In this document: one piece after another, positions 28,522 to 38,564 of the stretch
How positions within the stretch are numbered: position 1 is the first letter of the stretch
Layout of the letters: every line of letters starts with the position of its first letter
Source: Gallionella sp.
GTDB lineage: Bacteria > Pseudomonadota > Gammaproteobacteria > Burkholderiales > Gallionellaceae
NCBI GenBank assembly: GCA_028689145.1
Contig: JAQTWT010000005.1
Span: 62,001-126,000 of the forward strand
DNA length: 64,000 nt
Direction: 5' to 3'
Made by a program: the position numbers and the translations under genes
The notes under the pieces: model-generated
The model's database searches: none
Seen by the model: only the letters and a program-made list of their open reading frames with translations
What the model was told of the DNA's origin: nothing

Positions 28522-29055
28522 TCACTCCCCCTCCCCATAATCGCCCTTTTCAACCTCACCACCCGCCCAATCGTCTGGATACACCCCGCGCTCAACAAAA
28601 CGGTGAAAGGTCGAATACGGCCAATCCTTCACACTGCGCACATGCCCGTGCTTCACCGGGTTGTAATGGATGTAATCCACATGCCGATGAAAATCATCGT
28701 CATCTCGCAAAGTGTGTTCCCAGAAGCGCCGCTGCCATATCCCGCGTTCACCTTTCGCAACGCGGCTCGTCGAGCGGCGCTCCTCCTTGGGGAAACCGCG
28801 CGAAAAACCCGCTTTGATTTTCTTCCAGCGCGTCGGGTAATCCGCATCGCCCTCAGGCAACGTCCACACGCAATGCAAATGCTCCGGCAACGCCACCATC
28901 GCGACCAGATCAAAAGGCAATTCACGTTTCACACCCGCCACCGCGCGCCGAAATAATTCAATGTTATCCGTCAACAAACGCCCCGACCGATCCGCCATCG
29001 CAACCGTGAAAAAGTAGCTTCCACCGGGGATAAAGTTGCGCCGGTAATCGGTCAT
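28522..29055 (-). CDS. REP-associated tyrosine transposase (RAYT, TnpA-REP)
   Basis: A 177-residue Y1-type HUH nuclease related to IS200/IS605 transposases that acts on REP sequences. The HUH-like pair is H59-L60-H61 (ALPEHLHCVWTLPEG), and the conserved tyrosine block YIHYNPVKHGHV spans about residues 128-139. The opening MTDYRRNFIPGGSYFFTV is typical of RAYTs. GTAG-headed palindromes flank the gene on both sides, the classic REPtron layout. It lies between gltA and sucA in the same orientation. RAYTs are usually single-copy domesticated enzymes rather than active insertion sequences. Confidence 0.95.
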   Translation of the reverse strand: MTDYRRNFIPGGSYFFTVAMADRSGRLLTDNIELFRRAVAGVKRELPFDLVAMVALPEHLHCVWTLPEGDADYPTRWKKIKAGFSRGFPKEERRSTSRVAKGERGIWQRRFWEHTLRDDDDFHRHVDYIHYNPVKHGHVRSVKDWPYSTFHRFVERGVYPDDWAGGEVEKGDYGEGE

Positions 29056-29098
29056 GGTTTTAGCGTTCCGATGTTCGTTGTCGTTTGTAGGGTGTTGA

Positions 29099-29112
29099 GT
29101 AGGATGGGTGGA
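29099..29112. repeat. Single REP head upstream of the RAYT gene
   Basis: GTAGGATGGGTGGA matches the heads of the inverted pair at 28410-28502 but lacks the rest of the palindrome. It lies 44 bp upstream of the RAYT start and 19 bp downstream of the gltA stop. Confidence 0.6.
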
Positions 29113-29130
29113 ACAAATTGGCAGGTTCGT

Positions 29131-30417
29131 TCAACGCTTCCCCATCGGCACATAATCCCGCTTGGTCGCACCGCGATACAACTGGCGCGGGCGTCCGATT
29201 TTGTGATCGGGTTCGGCAATCATCTCGTTCCATTGCGATATCCAGCCCACGGTACGCGCTACCGCGAAGATCACCGTGAACATGTTGGTCGGGATTCCCA
29301 GCGCGCGCAGCACGATGCCGGAATAGAAATCCACATTCGGATACAGCTTGTGTTCGATGAAATATGGGTCGCTCAGGGCGACGCGCTCAAGCTCCAACGC
29401 CAGCTCGAATAGTTTGTGGTTGCCCAACTTGAGTTCTTCCACCACTTCGTAACAGGTCTGGCGCATCACCGCGGCGCGCGGATCCATGTTCTTGTAAACG
29501 CGATGACCGAAACCCATCAGGCGGTATTTTTTGTCTTTCACGCCCTGCACGTATTCCGGCACACGCGAAACATCGCCGACCTCTTCCAGCATTTTCAGCG
29601 CGGCCTCGTTCGCACCGCCGTGGGCTGGGCCCCACAACGCGGTGATGCCGGACGAGATGCAGGCGAACGGATTCGCGCCGCTCGAACCGGCTAGCCGCAC
29701 CGTCGAGGTGGAAGCGTTCTGCTCGTGGTCGGCATGCAGGATCAGGATGCGATCCAGCGCGCGCACCAACACCGGGTTAGGCTCGTAATCTTCAGCCGGA
29801 TGGGCGAACATCATATACATGAGGTTTTCCGCGTAGCTGTATTTGTTCTTAGGGTACATGAACGGGGATCCGGTGTGGTATTTGTGCGCCATCGCGGCGA
29901 TGGTCGGCACTTTCGCCAGCATGCGTATCGCCGAAATCTCGCGATGCCGCGCATCGTTGATGTCCAGCGAGTCGTGGTAAAACGCCGACAACGCCCCCAC
30001 CACACCAACCATCACCGCCATCGGGTGCGCATCGCGGCGGAAGCCGGAATATAAACGCACGATCTGCTCGTGCACCATGGTGTGCTGCGTCACGATGTTC
30101 TTGAATTCGGCGGACTGTGCGGCATTCGGCAATTCGCCGTTCATCAGCAGGTAGCTCACCTCGAGGAAATCGGAATGCTGCGCCAGTTGTTCGATCGGGT
30201 AGCCGCGGTAATAAAGCAGCCCGGCATCGCCGTCGATGAAGGTGATCTTGGAAGTGCAGCTGGCCGTGGAAAAAAATGCCGGGTCGTAAGTGAACATTCC
30301 GAGCTTGGCGATGTTTTTAATATCCAGCACATCAGCCCCCAGCGTGCCGGACAGGATCGGCAATTCGACGCTGCGTCCATCATCCAGCGTCAGCGTTGCA
30401 ACACGTTTGCTTTCCAT
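29131..30417 (-). CDS. gltA: Citrate synthase (type II)
   Basis: Condenses acetyl-CoA and oxaloacetate. The start at 30417 ([20 protein letters not shown]) follows GGGAG; in-frame codons further upstream are repeat DNA. Family blocks include the catalytic [35 protein letters not shown], and the C-terminal [16 protein letters not shown] with [17 protein letters not shown]. At 428 residues this is the hexameric, NADH-sensitive type usual in proteobacteria. It is downstream of sdhE and separated from it by a REP pair. Confidence 0.98.
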   Translation of the reverse strand: MESKRVATLTLDDGRSVELPILSGTLGADVLDIKNIAKLGMFTYDPAFFSTASCTSKITFIDGDAGLLYYRGYPIEQLAQHSDFLEVSYLLMNGELPNAAQSAEFKNIVTQHTMVHEQIVRLYSGFRRDAHPMAVMVGVVGALSAFYHDSLDINDARHREISAIRMLAKVPTIAAMAHKYHTGSPFMYPKNKYSYAENLMYMMFAHPAEDYEPNPVLVRALDRILILHADHEQNASTSTVRLAGSSGANPFACISSGITALWGPAHGGANEAALKMLEEVGDVSRVPEYVQGVKDKKYRLMGFGHRVYKNMDPRAAVMRQTCYEVVEELKLGNHKLFELALELERVALSDPYFIEHKLYPNVDFYSGIVLRALGIPTNMFTVIFAVARTVGWISQWNEMIAEPDHKIGRPRQLYRGATKRDYVPMGKR

Positions 30418-30430
30418 AATTTTCTCCCGA

Positions 30431-30484
30431 GTAAGTGCGAATTCATTCGCACATTGCGTTTTGTGCGAATGAATTCGCACCTAC
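30431..30484. repeat. Paired REP-like palindromes between sdhE and gltA
   Basis: GTGCGAATTCATTCGCAC (30435-30452) and its exact reverse complement (30463-30480) are each quasi-palindromic. On the minus strand the outer copy has the head GTAG directly before GTGCGAATT; the other copy has GTAA. The element fills almost the whole gap between the sdhE stop and the gltA ribosome-binding site. Confidence 0.85.
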
Positions 30485-30487
30485 AAA

Positions 30488-30799
30488 TTAAACCGCCCTG
30501 ATCTTTTCCAGCAACGCCTGTTGTTCGCCCGGCGATGCTTCCAGCCTGCCCGAAATCATATCCCACAGCGGGTTGTCCGGCATATCCAGCAACACTTCGA
30601 ATGCCATACGTTCTGTCTCGTCGAGATGCTCGTATTGCGCTTCGATAAAACGCCCCAGCACGATATCCAGTTCCAGTAACCCGCGCCGCGCCCGCCAGCG
30701 TACCCGCTGCAATATTGCAGGATCGGGGATTGGGGATCGGGGAGCGTTGCCACCCTTCCCGTTTTTCTCGTTCCTCGCTCCTCGTTCCTCGTTCCTCAT
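30488..30799 (-). CDS. sdhE: FAD assembly factor SdhE with a repeat-derived N-terminal extension
   Basis: Small chaperone that promotes covalent attachment of FAD to SdhA. The core from about residue 27 has the RGxxELD signature (RWRARRGLLELDIVLGRF), ERMAFEVLLDMPDNPLWDMI and a short C-terminal helix. The start ATG at 30799 overlaps the sdhB stop (ATGA). Before the core there are about 25 extra residues (RNEERGARNEKNGKGG and on), encoded by low-complexity GAGGAACGAG and CCCCGATCC iterations. The extension probably came from a repeat insertion. Confidence 0.9.
   Translation of the reverse strand: MRNEERGARNEKNGKGGNAPRSPIPDPAILQRVRWRARRGLLELDIVLGRFIEAQYEHLDETERMAFEVLLDMPDNPLWDMISGRLEASPGEQQALLEKIRAV
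30719..30795. repeat. Low-complexity repeat at the 5' end of sdhE
   Basis: In the coding direction it consists of GAGGAACGAGGAGCGAGGAA-type iterations followed by CTCCCCGATCCCCAATCC iterations. The purine-rich then pyrimidine-rich order is like the hairpin in the mutL linker. It is translated as the N-terminal extension of SdhE. Confidence 0.65.
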
Positions 30800-31491
30800 A
30801 CCATGCGTTTGACCATTAGATCCTTGATGCTGCCGATCGCATTGGTGGGATTGAGCTCTTTCGGACAGACATCCGCACAATTCATGATGGTGTGGCAACG
30901 GAACAACCGGTACGGATCTTCCAGATCATCCAGACGTTCGCTGGTGGCATGGTCGCGCGTATCGGCGATGAAGCGGTACGCCTGCAGCAAACCTGCCGGG
31001 CCGACGAATTTGTCCGGGTTCCACCAGAACGACGGACATGAGGTGGTGCAGCAACCGCACAGGATGCACTCGTACAAACCGTTCAGGTGTTCGCGCTGCT
31101 CGGGTGACTGCAGCCGCTCGGTCTCCGGCGGCGGATCGTTGTTAATAAGATAGGGTTTGATCGAATGGTATTGCTTGAAGAACTGCGTCATATCCACGAT
31201 CAAATCGCGGATTACCGGCAAGCCCGGCAACGGGCGCAAAGTGACCGGTTCACTCAGGCTGGACAACGGCGTGATGCACGCCAAACCATTGCGGCCGTTA
31301 ATATTCATCGCATCCGAGCCGCACACTCCCTCGCGGCAGGATTTACGCAACGACAAACTATCGTCCTGCTCCTTCAGCAACAGGATCGCATCCAGCAGCA
31401 TCTTGTCGCCCGCCTCGATATCCAGATCGTAATCCTGCATGTACGGTTCGGCATCCACATCCGGGTTGTAGCGATAGATTTTGAATTTCAT
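30796..31491 (-). CDS. sdhB: Succinate dehydrogenase iron-sulfur subunit
   Basis: Electron-transfer subunit of complex II with three Fe-S clusters. The [2Fe-2S] ligands are in KSCREGVCGSDAMNING with GLAC following, the [4Fe-4S] ligands in CILCGCCTTSCPSFWW, and the [3Fe-4S] ligands in CHTIMNCADVCPKELNP. The 231-residue length is normal. The stop overlaps sdhE by the ATGA junction, and AAGGAAAT precedes its start. It is in the operon sdhCDAB-sdhE-gltA. Confidence 0.98.
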   Translation of the reverse strand: MKFKIYRYNPDVDAEPYMQDYDLDIEAGDKMLLDAILLLKEQDDSLSLRKSCREGVCGSDAMNINGRNGLACITPLSSLSEPVTLRPLPGLPVIRDLIVDMTQFFKQYHSIKPYLINNDPPPETERLQSPEQREHLNGLYECILCGCCTTSCPSFWWNPDKFVGPAGLLQAYRFIADTRDHATSERLDDLEDPYRLFRCHTIMNCADVCPKELNPTNAIGSIKDLMVKRMV

Positions 31492-31533
31492 AACATTATT
31501 TCCTTAGAGCCTGAATAGCGGCTACCCGCCCCC

Positions 31534-33297
31534 TCAATAAACCCGCGCTTTGAGCGGGAACGATTCGACAGTCAAAGGCTTGAGCCGTACCGGCTTGTAA
31601 TCCAGCCGCCGTTCAGCGCTGAAATACAGGCTGTGCTTGAGCCAGTTCTGATCGTCGCGCTGCGGAAAATCATCGCGCGCGTGGGCACCGCGGCTTTCGG
31701 TGCGCGCTGCTGCCGCCGTCATGGTCGCCTGCGCAACCTCAATCAGATTATCCAGCTCCAGCGCTTCAATGCGCGCGGTGTTGAATACCTTACTCTTATC
31801 CTGAATCTCAGTATTTTCGGCGCATTCGGCGATCTGCCTGATTTTCTCCACACCTTCGGCCAACAATTCCGGGAAGCGGAACACGCCGCAATGTTTCTGC
31901 ATGGTCTTGCGCATCATGTCGCCGACATCGGCAACACGCTCGCCGTTCTTCTGGTTTTCCAGCCGCGCCAGTCGCGCCAGTGAGCGGTCTCCGGAATCAG
32001 TCGGCAACGGCTTGGGGTGCGGATGGCTTTGCAGATCCTCGATGATTTGCCTGCCTGCTTCGCGCCCGAATACCAGCAAATCCAGCAGCGAATTGCAGCC
32101 CAGACGGTTTGCGCCATGCACCGACACACAGGCGCATTCGCCGACCGCATACAGGCCGTGCACCACTTCTTCCGGGCCGTGTTGATAGGGTGCAACGACC
32201 TGCCCGTGATAGTTGGTGGGGATGCCGCCCATCATGTAATGCGCGGTCGGCACGACGGGTATCGGCGCTTTGGCCGGATCGACGTGGGCAAATTTCAGCG
32301 CGATTTCACGGATACCCGGCAAGCGCTGCCGGATCACGTCGTCGCCGAGGTGATCCAGCTTGAGCATCACGTGGTCGCCGTGCTTGCCGCAGCCGCGCCC
32401 CTCGTTGATCTCGATGGTCATGGCGCGCGATACCACATCGCGGCTGGCCAAATCCTTGGCATTCGGCGCGTACTTGGGCATGAAACGCTCGCCGTCCTTG
32501 TTCACCAGATAACCGCCCTCGCCGCGTACCCCTTCTGTAATCAGCACCCCCGCGCCATACACACCGGTAGGATGGAACTGGAAGAATTCCATGTCTTCCA
32601 GCGGAATCCCCGCGCGCGCCGCCATGCCCAAACCGTCGCCGGTATTGATGTAGGCGTTGGTGCTGGACTGGAAGATACGTCCCGCGCCGCCGGTTGCGAA
32701 CAGCGTGGCACGCGCCTGAAAAATCATCATTTCGCCGGTTTCGATCTCCAGCGCGGTCACACCGAGCACGTCACCGTCCTCGTCGCGGATCAAATCCAGC
32801 GCCATCCACTCGATAAAGAAATGCGTGTTGGCTTTCACGTTCTGCTGGTACAGCGTATGCAGCAAGGCATGTCCGGTGCGGTCTGCCGCCGCGCAGGCGC
32901 GCTGCACCGGGTTCTTGCCATAGTCCTGCATGTGCCCGCCGAACGGTCTTTGATAAATCTTGCCGTTGTCCAGACGGTCGAACGGCATGCCGAAATGCTC
33001 CAGTTCGTACACCACTTCCGGCGCGGCGCGGCACATGAATTCAATGGCATCCTGATCGCCCAGATAATCCGAGCCTTTCACCGTGTCGTACATGTGCCAG
33101 TGCCAGCTGTCCTGGCTGATGTTGCCCAGCGAGGCGGCGATGCCGCCCTGCGCCGCAACGGTGTGGGAACGGGTTGGGAACACCTTGGACAACACTGCCA
33201 CCTTCAAACCGGCCTGCGCCAGTTGCAACGCCGCGCGCATCCCGGAGCCGCCAGCCCCCACCACCACTACATCGAAAGTCCGTTTCGCAACTGCCAT
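31534..33297 (-). CDS. sdhA: Succinate dehydrogenase flavoprotein subunit
   Basis: Catalytic subunit of complex II, oxidising succinate to fumarate with covalently bound FAD. The ATG at 33297 ([20 protein letters not shown]) overlaps the sdhD stop by one base. The dinucleotide-binding [12 protein letters not shown] is followed by the FAD-linking histidine in [14 protein letters not shown] and the substrate-site block [20 protein letters not shown]. At 587 residues it is full length. The sequence [16 protein letters not shown] near residue 425 looks repeat-like but matches the natural family region. Confidence 0.98.
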   Translation of the reverse strand: MAVAKRTFDVVVVGAGGSGMRAALQLAQAGLKVAVLSKVFPTRSHTVAAQGGIAASLGNISQDSWHWHMYDTVKGSDYLGDQDAIEFMCRAAPEVVYELEHFGMPFDRLDNGKIYQRPFGGHMQDYGKNPVQRACAAADRTGHALLHTLYQQNVKANTHFFIEWMALDLIRDEDGDVLGVTALEIETGEMMIFQARATLFATGGAGRIFQSSTNAYINTGDGLGMAARAGIPLEDMEFFQFHPTGVYGAGVLITEGVRGEGGYLVNKDGERFMPKYAPNAKDLASRDVVSRAMTIEINEGRGCGKHGDHVMLKLDHLGDDVIRQRLPGIREIALKFAHVDPAKAPIPVVPTAHYMMGGIPTNYHGQVVAPYQHGPEEVVHGLYAVGECACVSVHGANRLGCNSLLDLLVFGREAGRQIIEDLQSHPHPKPLPTDSGDRSLARLARLENQKNGERVADVGDMMRKTMQKHCGVFRFPELLAEGVEKIRQIAECAENTEIQDKSKVFNTARIEALELDNLIEVAQATMTAAAARTESRGAHARDDFPQRDDQNWLKHSLYFSAERRLDYKPVRLKPLTVESFPLKARVY

Positions 33298-33644
33298 TAC
33301 ATTCCCCACAAAATTTGTACCGACCAGATTACATACAGCAGCAACACTAAAATCACCAGAACATGGATCACCAGACGCACACCAGCCGGCTTCACATAAT
33401 CCATCACAATGTCGCGAATCCCGATCCATGCGTGGTAGAACAAACTCAGCAGGAACAACAGAGTGAAGGTGCGCATCGGCTGGCCGGAAAACAGCCCCGT
33501 CCATGCATCGTAACCGGGACGGGATTGCAACAGCAGCAAGGCGGCCACAGTCACGCAGTACAACGCCATGACCACGGCAGTAACGCGCTGAACCAGCCAA
33601 TCGCGCAAACCATAGTGCGCACCGACCACAACACGATTTACCAT
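33297..33644 (-). CDS. sdhD: Succinate dehydrogenase membrane anchor subunit SdhD
   Basis: Hydrophobic heme b anchor of complex II. The start at 33644 ([20 protein letters not shown]) has GGGAGTGG upstream. Three transmembrane helices are clear ([51 protein letters not shown]). The heme-ligand region is [15 protein letters not shown]. The length is 115 residues. It overlaps sdhC by 7 bp and sdhA by 1 bp, showing a tightly coupled operon. Confidence 0.95.
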   Translation of the reverse strand: MVNRVVVGAHYGLRDWLVQRVTAVVMALYCVTVAALLLLQSRPGYDAWTGLFSGQPMRTFTLLFLLSLFYHAWIGIRDIVMDYVKPAGVRLVIHVLVILVLLLYVIWSVQILWGM

Positions 33645-34012
33645 AATTCCACTCCCAATATAGCGGTCAATACCAGACTGGCCACTATCACCATCTGGCT
33701 GCTGTGCCGAGCCTGAGCAAGGTTTGAGATATAGCGCAAATCGATCGCCAGATAGCGCAGTCCGGCACAAAAGTGATGCAAAAATGCCCACAGCAAACCG
33801 AGCATCAGCAATTTTGGCAGTGGATGTGCCAACGCCGACATCAGTTGGGTATAAGTTTCGATAGAGCGCAAACTGTATTGCAACATCAGCAATAACAGCG
33901 GCAGTGCAAAAAATAATAGCAAACCGCTAATGCGATGCAGAATAGAAACTAAACCGGGAAGCGGTAATTTGATATGATGCAGGGCGAGGTGTTTCGGGCG
34001 TTTATTATGCAT
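33638..34012 (-). CDS. sdhC: Succinate dehydrogenase cytochrome b556 subunit SdhC
   Basis: Large heme-binding anchor of complex II and first gene of the operon. The ATG at 34012 ([20 protein letters not shown]) is preferred over an upstream TTG. The family signature [13 protein letters not shown] is followed by three helices, with the heme ligand in [15 protein letters not shown]. The length is 124 residues. It faces divergently from mdh across a 122-bp region holding a perfect spaced inverted repeat that may regulate both. Confidence 0.94.
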   Translation of the reverse strand: MHNKRPKHLALHHIKLPLPGLVSILHRISGLLLFFALPLLLLMLQYSLRSIETYTQLMSALAHPLPKLLMLGLLWAFLHHFCAGLRYLAIDLRYISNLAQARHSSQMVIVASLVLTAILGVELW

Positions 34013-34054
34013 TCTCAATTCTCTGCCATGAAATAAAGGGAACCTCTAAAACCG

Positions 34055-34084
34055 TGTCATGCAATGCTACACCTTTGCATGACA
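34055..34084. promoter_or_regulatory. Spaced perfect inverted repeat between sdhC and mdh (operator candidate)
   Basis: TGTCATGCAA (34055-34064) and TTGCATGACA (34075-34084) are exact reverse complements separated by 10 bp. The half-site centres are 20 bp apart, two helical turns, as expected for a dimeric regulator bound to one DNA face. It lies midway between two divergent TCA-cycle units. The regulator is unknown. Confidence 0.55.
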
Positions 34085-34134
34085 GGATAAAATAAAAACT
34101 GCGATATGCTCATATTAATCTTAAGGAACGTACC

Positions 34135-35118
34135 ATGAAAGCACCCATCCGCATCACCATCACCGGAGCCGCCGGACAAATCTGCTATGCCGCCCTGTTC
34201 CGCATCGCGAATGGTGACATGCTTGGGCACGATCAACCGATCATCCTGCAATTGCTGGACTTGCCGCAGGCGCAACCCATGTTGCGCGGCGTGATGATGG
34301 AACTGGAGGATTGCGCTTTCCCGTTACTGCAGCATATCGTCATCACCGACGATCCGAAAATCGCTTTCAAGGATACCGAAATCGCGTTGCTGATCGGCGC
34401 ACGTCCACGCAGCAAGGGCATGGAACGCAAAGACCTGCTCGAATCCAACGGCGCGATATTTTCCGCGCAGGGCAAACTACTCAACGAATATGCGGCACGC
34501 CATGTCAAGGTGCTGGTGGTGGGCAATCCGGCCAACACCAATGCGCTGATCGCGATGAAAAACGCACCCGACCTCGACCCGCGCAATTTCAATTCCATGA
34601 TGCGTCTGGATCACAATCGCGCCATTGCGCAAGTCGCGCAAAAGCTGTTTCAGCCGATCCACGACATCAAGAAAATGATCGTGTGGGGCAACCATTCCGG
34701 CACGCAATACCCCGATCTGGATCATGCCGAAATCCGCGGCACACTGGTGCGCGATTTGCTGGAAGATCTGGGCTGGGTGGAAAATGATTTCATCCCTATC
34801 GTACAAAAGCGCGGTGCGGCAGTTATCGAGGCGCGCGGTTTATCCAGTGCCGCGAGTGCCGCGAACGCGGCTATCGCGCATATCCACGACTGGATACTCG
34901 GTGCGCACCACAACAACTGGGTGTCGATGGGTGTACCTTCCGACGGCAGCTACGGAATCCCGGAAGGTGTAATCTACGGCTTTCCGGTACGCTGCAAACA
35001 AGGCCAGTACCATATCGTGCAAGACCTTGATATCAGCGAACTGGGGCGTAAACATATGCAAGGCAGCTATCAGGAACTGCTCGAAGAACGCGAGCATGTG
35101 AAGCATTTGCTGGGTTGA
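34135..35118 (+). CDS. mdh: Malate dehydrogenase
   Basis: NAD-dependent oxidation of malate to oxaloacetate. The 327-residue sequence is the cytosolic-type bacterial [22 protein letters not shown] at the N-terminus, [15 protein letters not shown] with substrate-binding arginines, [14 protein letters not shown], and the catalytic regions [13 protein letters not shown] and [17 protein letters not shown] precedes the ATG at 34135. It is divergent from sdhCDAB, and a REP pair follows its stop. Confidence 0.98.
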   Translation: MKAPIRITITGAAGQICYAALFRIANGDMLGHDQPIILQLLDLPQAQPMLRGVMMELEDCAFPLLQHIVITDDPKIAFKDTEIALLIGARPRSKGMERKDLLESNGAIFSAQGKLLNEYAARHVKVLVVGNPANTNALIAMKNAPDLDPRNFNSMMRLDHNRAIAQVAQKLFQPIHDIKKMIVWGNHSGTQYPDLDHAEIRGTLVRDLLEDLGWVENDFIPIVQKRGAAVIEARGLSSAASAANAAIAHIHDWILGAHHNNWVSMGVPSDGSYGIPEGVIYGFPVRCKQGQYHIVQDLDISELGRKHMQGSYQELLEEREHVKHLLG

Positions 35119-35137
35119 GGTAGCTGATGTGAACCAC

Positions 35138-35203
35138 GTAAGGGCGCGATTTATCGCGCTCTTTTCTATGACGGAATAAGGGCGTGATAAATCACGCCCC
35201 TAC
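35138..35203. repeat. BIME of GTAG-headed REPs between mdh and pntB
   Basis: AGGGCGCGATTTATCGCGCT and an inverted partner, AGGGCGTGATAAATCACGCC, lie between convergent mdh and pntB. The right copy has a GTAG head on the minus strand and the left copy has GTAA. The family is the same as 40304-40375 and 10359-10382. It may also serve as a bidirectional hairpin at the ends of the two genes. Confidence 0.85.
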
Positions 35204-35208
35204 GTTTG

Positions 35209-36630
35209 CTACGACTTCAGCGCAACGAATACTTCGTCCAGCATCTTCTTGGCATCGCCGAACAGCATGCGGTTGTTTTCTTTGTAGAACAGCGGATTGT
35301 CCACCCCCGCATAACCAGAAGCCATGCTGCGCTTCATCACGATCGAGGTCTTGGCCTTCCACACTTCCAGCACCGGCATTCCGGCGATCGGGCTGTTCGG
35401 ATCGTCCTGCGCAGCCGGGTTCACGATGTCGTTGGCACCGATAACCATTGCGACATCGGTGTCGGGGAAATCTTCGTTGAGTTCATCCATTTCCATCACA
35501 ATGTCATAGGGTACCCGGGCCTCGGCCAGCAGCACGTTCATGTGTCCTGGCATACGACCCGCGACCGGATGGATGCCGAAGCGCACGTTGACCCCCTGCT
35601 CGCGCAGATACTGGGTGATCTCGTAGACGATATGCTGGGCCTGCGCTACCGCCATACCGTAACCCGGCACGATAATCACGTTCTTGGCTTCGCGCAATAA
35701 TTCCGCGGTTTCTACAGCGCTAACCGCCACCACTTCACCGGCCGGTTGCGCATCGCCGCCTGGCGCTGCAGCAGGTGTGCCGCCGCCGGTACCAAAGCCG
35801 CCCGCAATCACGCTGATGAAATTGCGGTTCATCGCACGGCACATAATGTAGGAAAGAATCGCGCCGGAAGAACCCACCAGCGCGCCGGTGACGATCAGCA
35901 GGTCATTGTTCAGCATGAAGCCGGTCGCCGCCGCCGCCCAGCCGGAGTAGCTGTTCAGCATCGACACCACAACCGGCATGTCGGCTCCGCCGATCGCCAT
36001 CACCATGTGGATACCGAACAACAGCGCGATTACGGTCATCACAATCAGCGGAATCATGCCGTCGGCAACCGAGTGCGCATTGAGAAACTTGTAGCCGAAG
36101 AAGATGACTACCAGCAGCCCCAGCAAGTTCATCCAGTGACGTGCGGGCAGCAGCAGCGGTTTGCCGCCGATTTTGCCCGACAATTTGCCGAAGGCGATGA
36201 TGGAGCCGGAGAAAGTCACCGCACCGATCAGAATGCCGATGTAAATTTCCATCTCGTGGATGGCTTTTTCCGCGCTGGTCAGGTTGGCTGCCGCTACCGG
36301 GTCGATGTAATTGGCGAATCCGACCAGCGCCGCTGCGAGACCGACCAGACTATGCATCAGCGCGACCAATTCGGGCATTTCCGTCATCTTTACTTTACGC
36401 GCGGCATAGATGCCGACACTGCCGCCCACCACCATCGCGCCGACGATCCACGGGATACCGGCCATCGTGACGCGCGGGCCGAAGATGGTTGCCAGTACGG
36501 CGAGGGTCATGCCGATCATGCCGTAGAGATTGCCGCGCCGTGAAGTTTCCGGATGGGACAGCCCACCGAGGCTCAAAATGAAAAGTATCGTCGCGCCGAT
36601 ATATGAAACAGTTGCCAAACTTTCAGACAT
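35209..36630 (-). CDS. pntB: NAD(P) transhydrogenase subunit beta
   Basis: Membrane subunit of the proton-translocating transhydrogenase, which forms NADPH from NADH using the proton gradient. The N-terminal two thirds hold about nine transmembrane helices (from [20 protein letters not shown]). The C-terminal NADP-binding domain III begins [19 protein letters not shown] and includes [20 protein letters not shown] and [14 protein letters not shown]. The total is 473 residues. It is 31 bp downstream of pntA. Confidence 0.98.
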   Translation of the reverse strand: MSESLATVSYIGATILFILSLGGLSHPETSRRGNLYGMIGMTLAVLATIFGPRVTMAGIPWIVGAMVVGGSVGIYAARKVKMTEMPELVALMHSLVGLAAALVGFANYIDPVAAANLTSAEKAIHEMEIYIGILIGAVTFSGSIIAFGKLSGKIGGKPLLLPARHWMNLLGLLVVIFFGYKFLNAHSVADGMIPLIVMTVIALLFGIHMVMAIGGADMPVVVSMLNSYSGWAAAATGFMLNNDLLIVTGALVGSSGAILSYIMCRAMNRNFISVIAGGFGTGGGTPAAAPGGDAQPAGEVVAVSAVETAELLREAKNVIIVPGYGMAVAQAQHIVYEITQYLREQGVNVRFGIHPVAGRMPGHMNVLLAEARVPYDIVMEMDELNEDFPDTDVAMVIGANDIVNPAAQDDPNSPIAGMPVLEVWKAKTSIVMKRSMASGYAGVDNPLFYKENNRMLFGDAKKMLDEVFVALKS

Positions 36631-36661
36631 GATTGATTACCTTGTATTGTATTTTACGGCC

Positions 36662-38251
36662 TTATTTGCGGAACATCGCCAGCATGCGCTGGGTAACGGC
36701 GAAACCGCCGAACATATTGACTGCGGTAAGCGCAATACCTGCCACCGCCAGTCCCAATATCAATGCATCTGGTCGGTCAATGCCAAGCATGGTCGGGGGT
36801 GCGATCTGCACCAGCGCACCGATGGCGATAATACTGCTGATCGCATTGGTGACACTCATCAGCGGCGTATGGAGGGCAGGCGTAACATTCCACACCACCA
36901 TGTAACCGACGAAACAAGCCAGCACAAACACTGTGAAGTGCCCGAGGAAAGCCGCTGGCGCGTAGGCACCAACAAACAGAAATAGTAGCGCCGCCACTCC
37001 GAATATAACCGCCGTCTTTGCAGCAGATGCCGGAGCACCGCCCCCGCCATGTCCGTGCCCCTTTGCGGCGGGTGCCGCCACTTTTGCAGCAGCCGGTTTG
37101 ACCGGTGCTGCGGGAAGCTTTGGCGCAGGTGCAGGCCACGTAACCACGCCATCCTTGATGACCGTCAGGCCGCGGATGGCATCGTCGTCCATATTGACGT
37201 TGATGATGCCGTCTTTGGTCTTGCACAACTCTTCGGTCAGACGGAACAGATTGGTTCCATACAAGGTGGACGACTGCTTGGCCAAACGACTATTCAGATC
37301 GGTGTAGCCGACGATGGTCACGCCATGCTTCACCACCGCCTGTCCGGGCTCGGTCAATTCGCAGTTACCGCCCCGCTCGGCCGCCATGTCAACGATGACA
37401 CTGCCCGGCTTCATGCTCTGCACCATCTCGGCGGTGATCAGTTTCGGTGCCGGTTTGCCGGGGATCAATGCGGTTGTAATGATGATGTCCACTTCCTTCG
37501 CCTGCTTGGCGTACATCTCGCGCTGTGCCTGCTGGAAGCCCTCGCTCATCACCTTGGCGTAGCCGCCGCCGCCACCGCCTTCTTCCTCGTAATCGACCTT
37601 AACGAATTCGCCGCCCAGTGACTTGACCTGGTCGGCTACTTCGGCACGCGTGTCGTTGGCGCGCACGATGGCACCCAGACCGGCAGCGGTGCCGATCGCT
37701 GCCAAACCGGCCACACCTGCACCGGCGATGAACACCTTGGCCGGCGGAACCTTGCCCGCAGCCGTGATCTGGCCGTTGAAGAAGCGACCAAAGGCATTGG
37801 CGGCCTCGATGACGGCGCGGTAGCCGGCGACACCAGCCTGCGAGGTCAGCGCGTCCATCTTCTGGGCGCGGCTCAACATGCGCGGCAGACAGTCGATGGC
37901 CAGCACGGTGGCCTTCTTTGCTGCCAGTTGCTGCATCAGCTCGGGATTCTGCGCCGGCCAGATGAAGCCAATCAAATGGCCGCCTTCGCGCAGCAGACTG
38001 ACTTCTTCCGTCGTTGGTACGCACACCTTGAAGACAATGTCGGACGCAGCCCACAGTTTGGCTGCTCCGTCGATGATTTCTGCGCCTGCGGCGCGGTAAA
38101 CATCGTCACTGAAATTTGCCGCATCTCCGGCACCGGATTCCACGGCGACCTTAAAGCCCAGTTTGATGAGTTTTTCAACAACATCCGGCACGGTGGCGAC
38201 ACGCTTCTCTCCCGCGGCTATTTCACGGGGAATTCCTATCATCAGAGTCAT
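36662..38251 (-). CDS. pntA: NAD(P) transhydrogenase subunit alpha
   Basis: NAD(H)-binding subunit of the transhydrogenase, with the soluble part and the membrane part in one 529-residue chain. The start at 38251 (MTLMIGIPREIAAGEKRVA) fits the family. The nucleotide fold is VFIAGAGVAGLAAIGTAAGL near residue 167. An Ala/Pro-rich hinge near 380-410 leads to three or four C-terminal helices. A six-glycine run (EEEGGGGGGYAK) near 228 lies in a known variable loop. pntA and pntB form one unit. Confidence 0.98.
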   Translation of the reverse strand: MTLMIGIPREIAAGEKRVATVPDVVEKLIKLGFKVAVESGAGDAANFSDDVYRAAGAEIIDGAAKLWAASDIVFKVCVPTTEEVSLLREGGHLIGFIWPAQNPELMQQLAAKKATVLAIDCLPRMLSRAQKMDALTSQAGVAGYRAVIEAANAFGRFFNGQITAAGKVPPAKVFIAGAGVAGLAAIGTAAGLGAIVRANDTRAEVADQVKSLGGEFVKVDYEEEGGGGGGYAKVMSEGFQQAQREMYAKQAKEVDIIITTALIPGKPAPKLITAEMVQSMKPGSVIVDMAAERGGNCELTEPGQAVVKHGVTIVGYTDLNSRLAKQSSTLYGTNLFRLTEELCKTKDGIINVNMDDDAIRGLTVIKDGVVTWPAPAPKLPAAPVKPAAAKVAAPAAKGHGHGGGGAPASAAKTAVIFGVAALLFLFVGAYAPAAFLGHFTVFVLACFVGYMVVWNVTPALHTPLMSVTNAISSIIAIGALVQIAPPTMLGIDRPDALILGLAVAGIALTAVNMFGGFAVTQRMLAMFRK

Positions 38252-38418
38252 GGGGTTTTCCGTTTTGATTAATTTGTAATTTTGCCGCCCCATCAAGACA
38301 CATCCGAATGGGCGGAAACGCGATGGTACTTCAAAAATCTTCCGGCTATCAACCTTCTTTTTTCATATTTTTCATCGCACAAGACCGCTCGCCAGATGAT
38401 AGCCCGGCTGTAGCTCGT

Positions 38419-38496
38419 GTAGGTGCAATAAGCGTAGTGCATTGCACCGGATGTGATGCCAACATGCGGCGCAATGCCTGTTGGTTATTGCGCTAC
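38419..38496. repeat. BIME of GTAG-headed REPs upstream of pntA
   Basis: A copy beginning GTAGGTGCAATAAGCG (38419-38448) and an inverted copy with the head GTAGCGCAATAACC on the minus strand (38467-38496) lie head-outwards. It occupies the 313-bp gap between pntA and the 104-codon gene; I see no other feature in that gap. Confidence 0.8.
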
Positions 38497-38564
38497 GCTA
38501 ACTTCGTTGTTGTTGCGGTTATCCGTATGGGCACAGAAGCGTGCCCACCCAAACTAACGGGAGA

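Noticed and set aside
31980-32040. SHPHPKPLP segment of SdhA as another repeat insertion
   Set aside because: SdhA proteins of related bacteria have a similar natural sequence here, and the DNA shows no palindrome.
37560-37590. Six-glycine run in PntA as an expanded repeat or frameshift
   Set aside because: The frame continues correctly on both sides and the loop is variable in the family.
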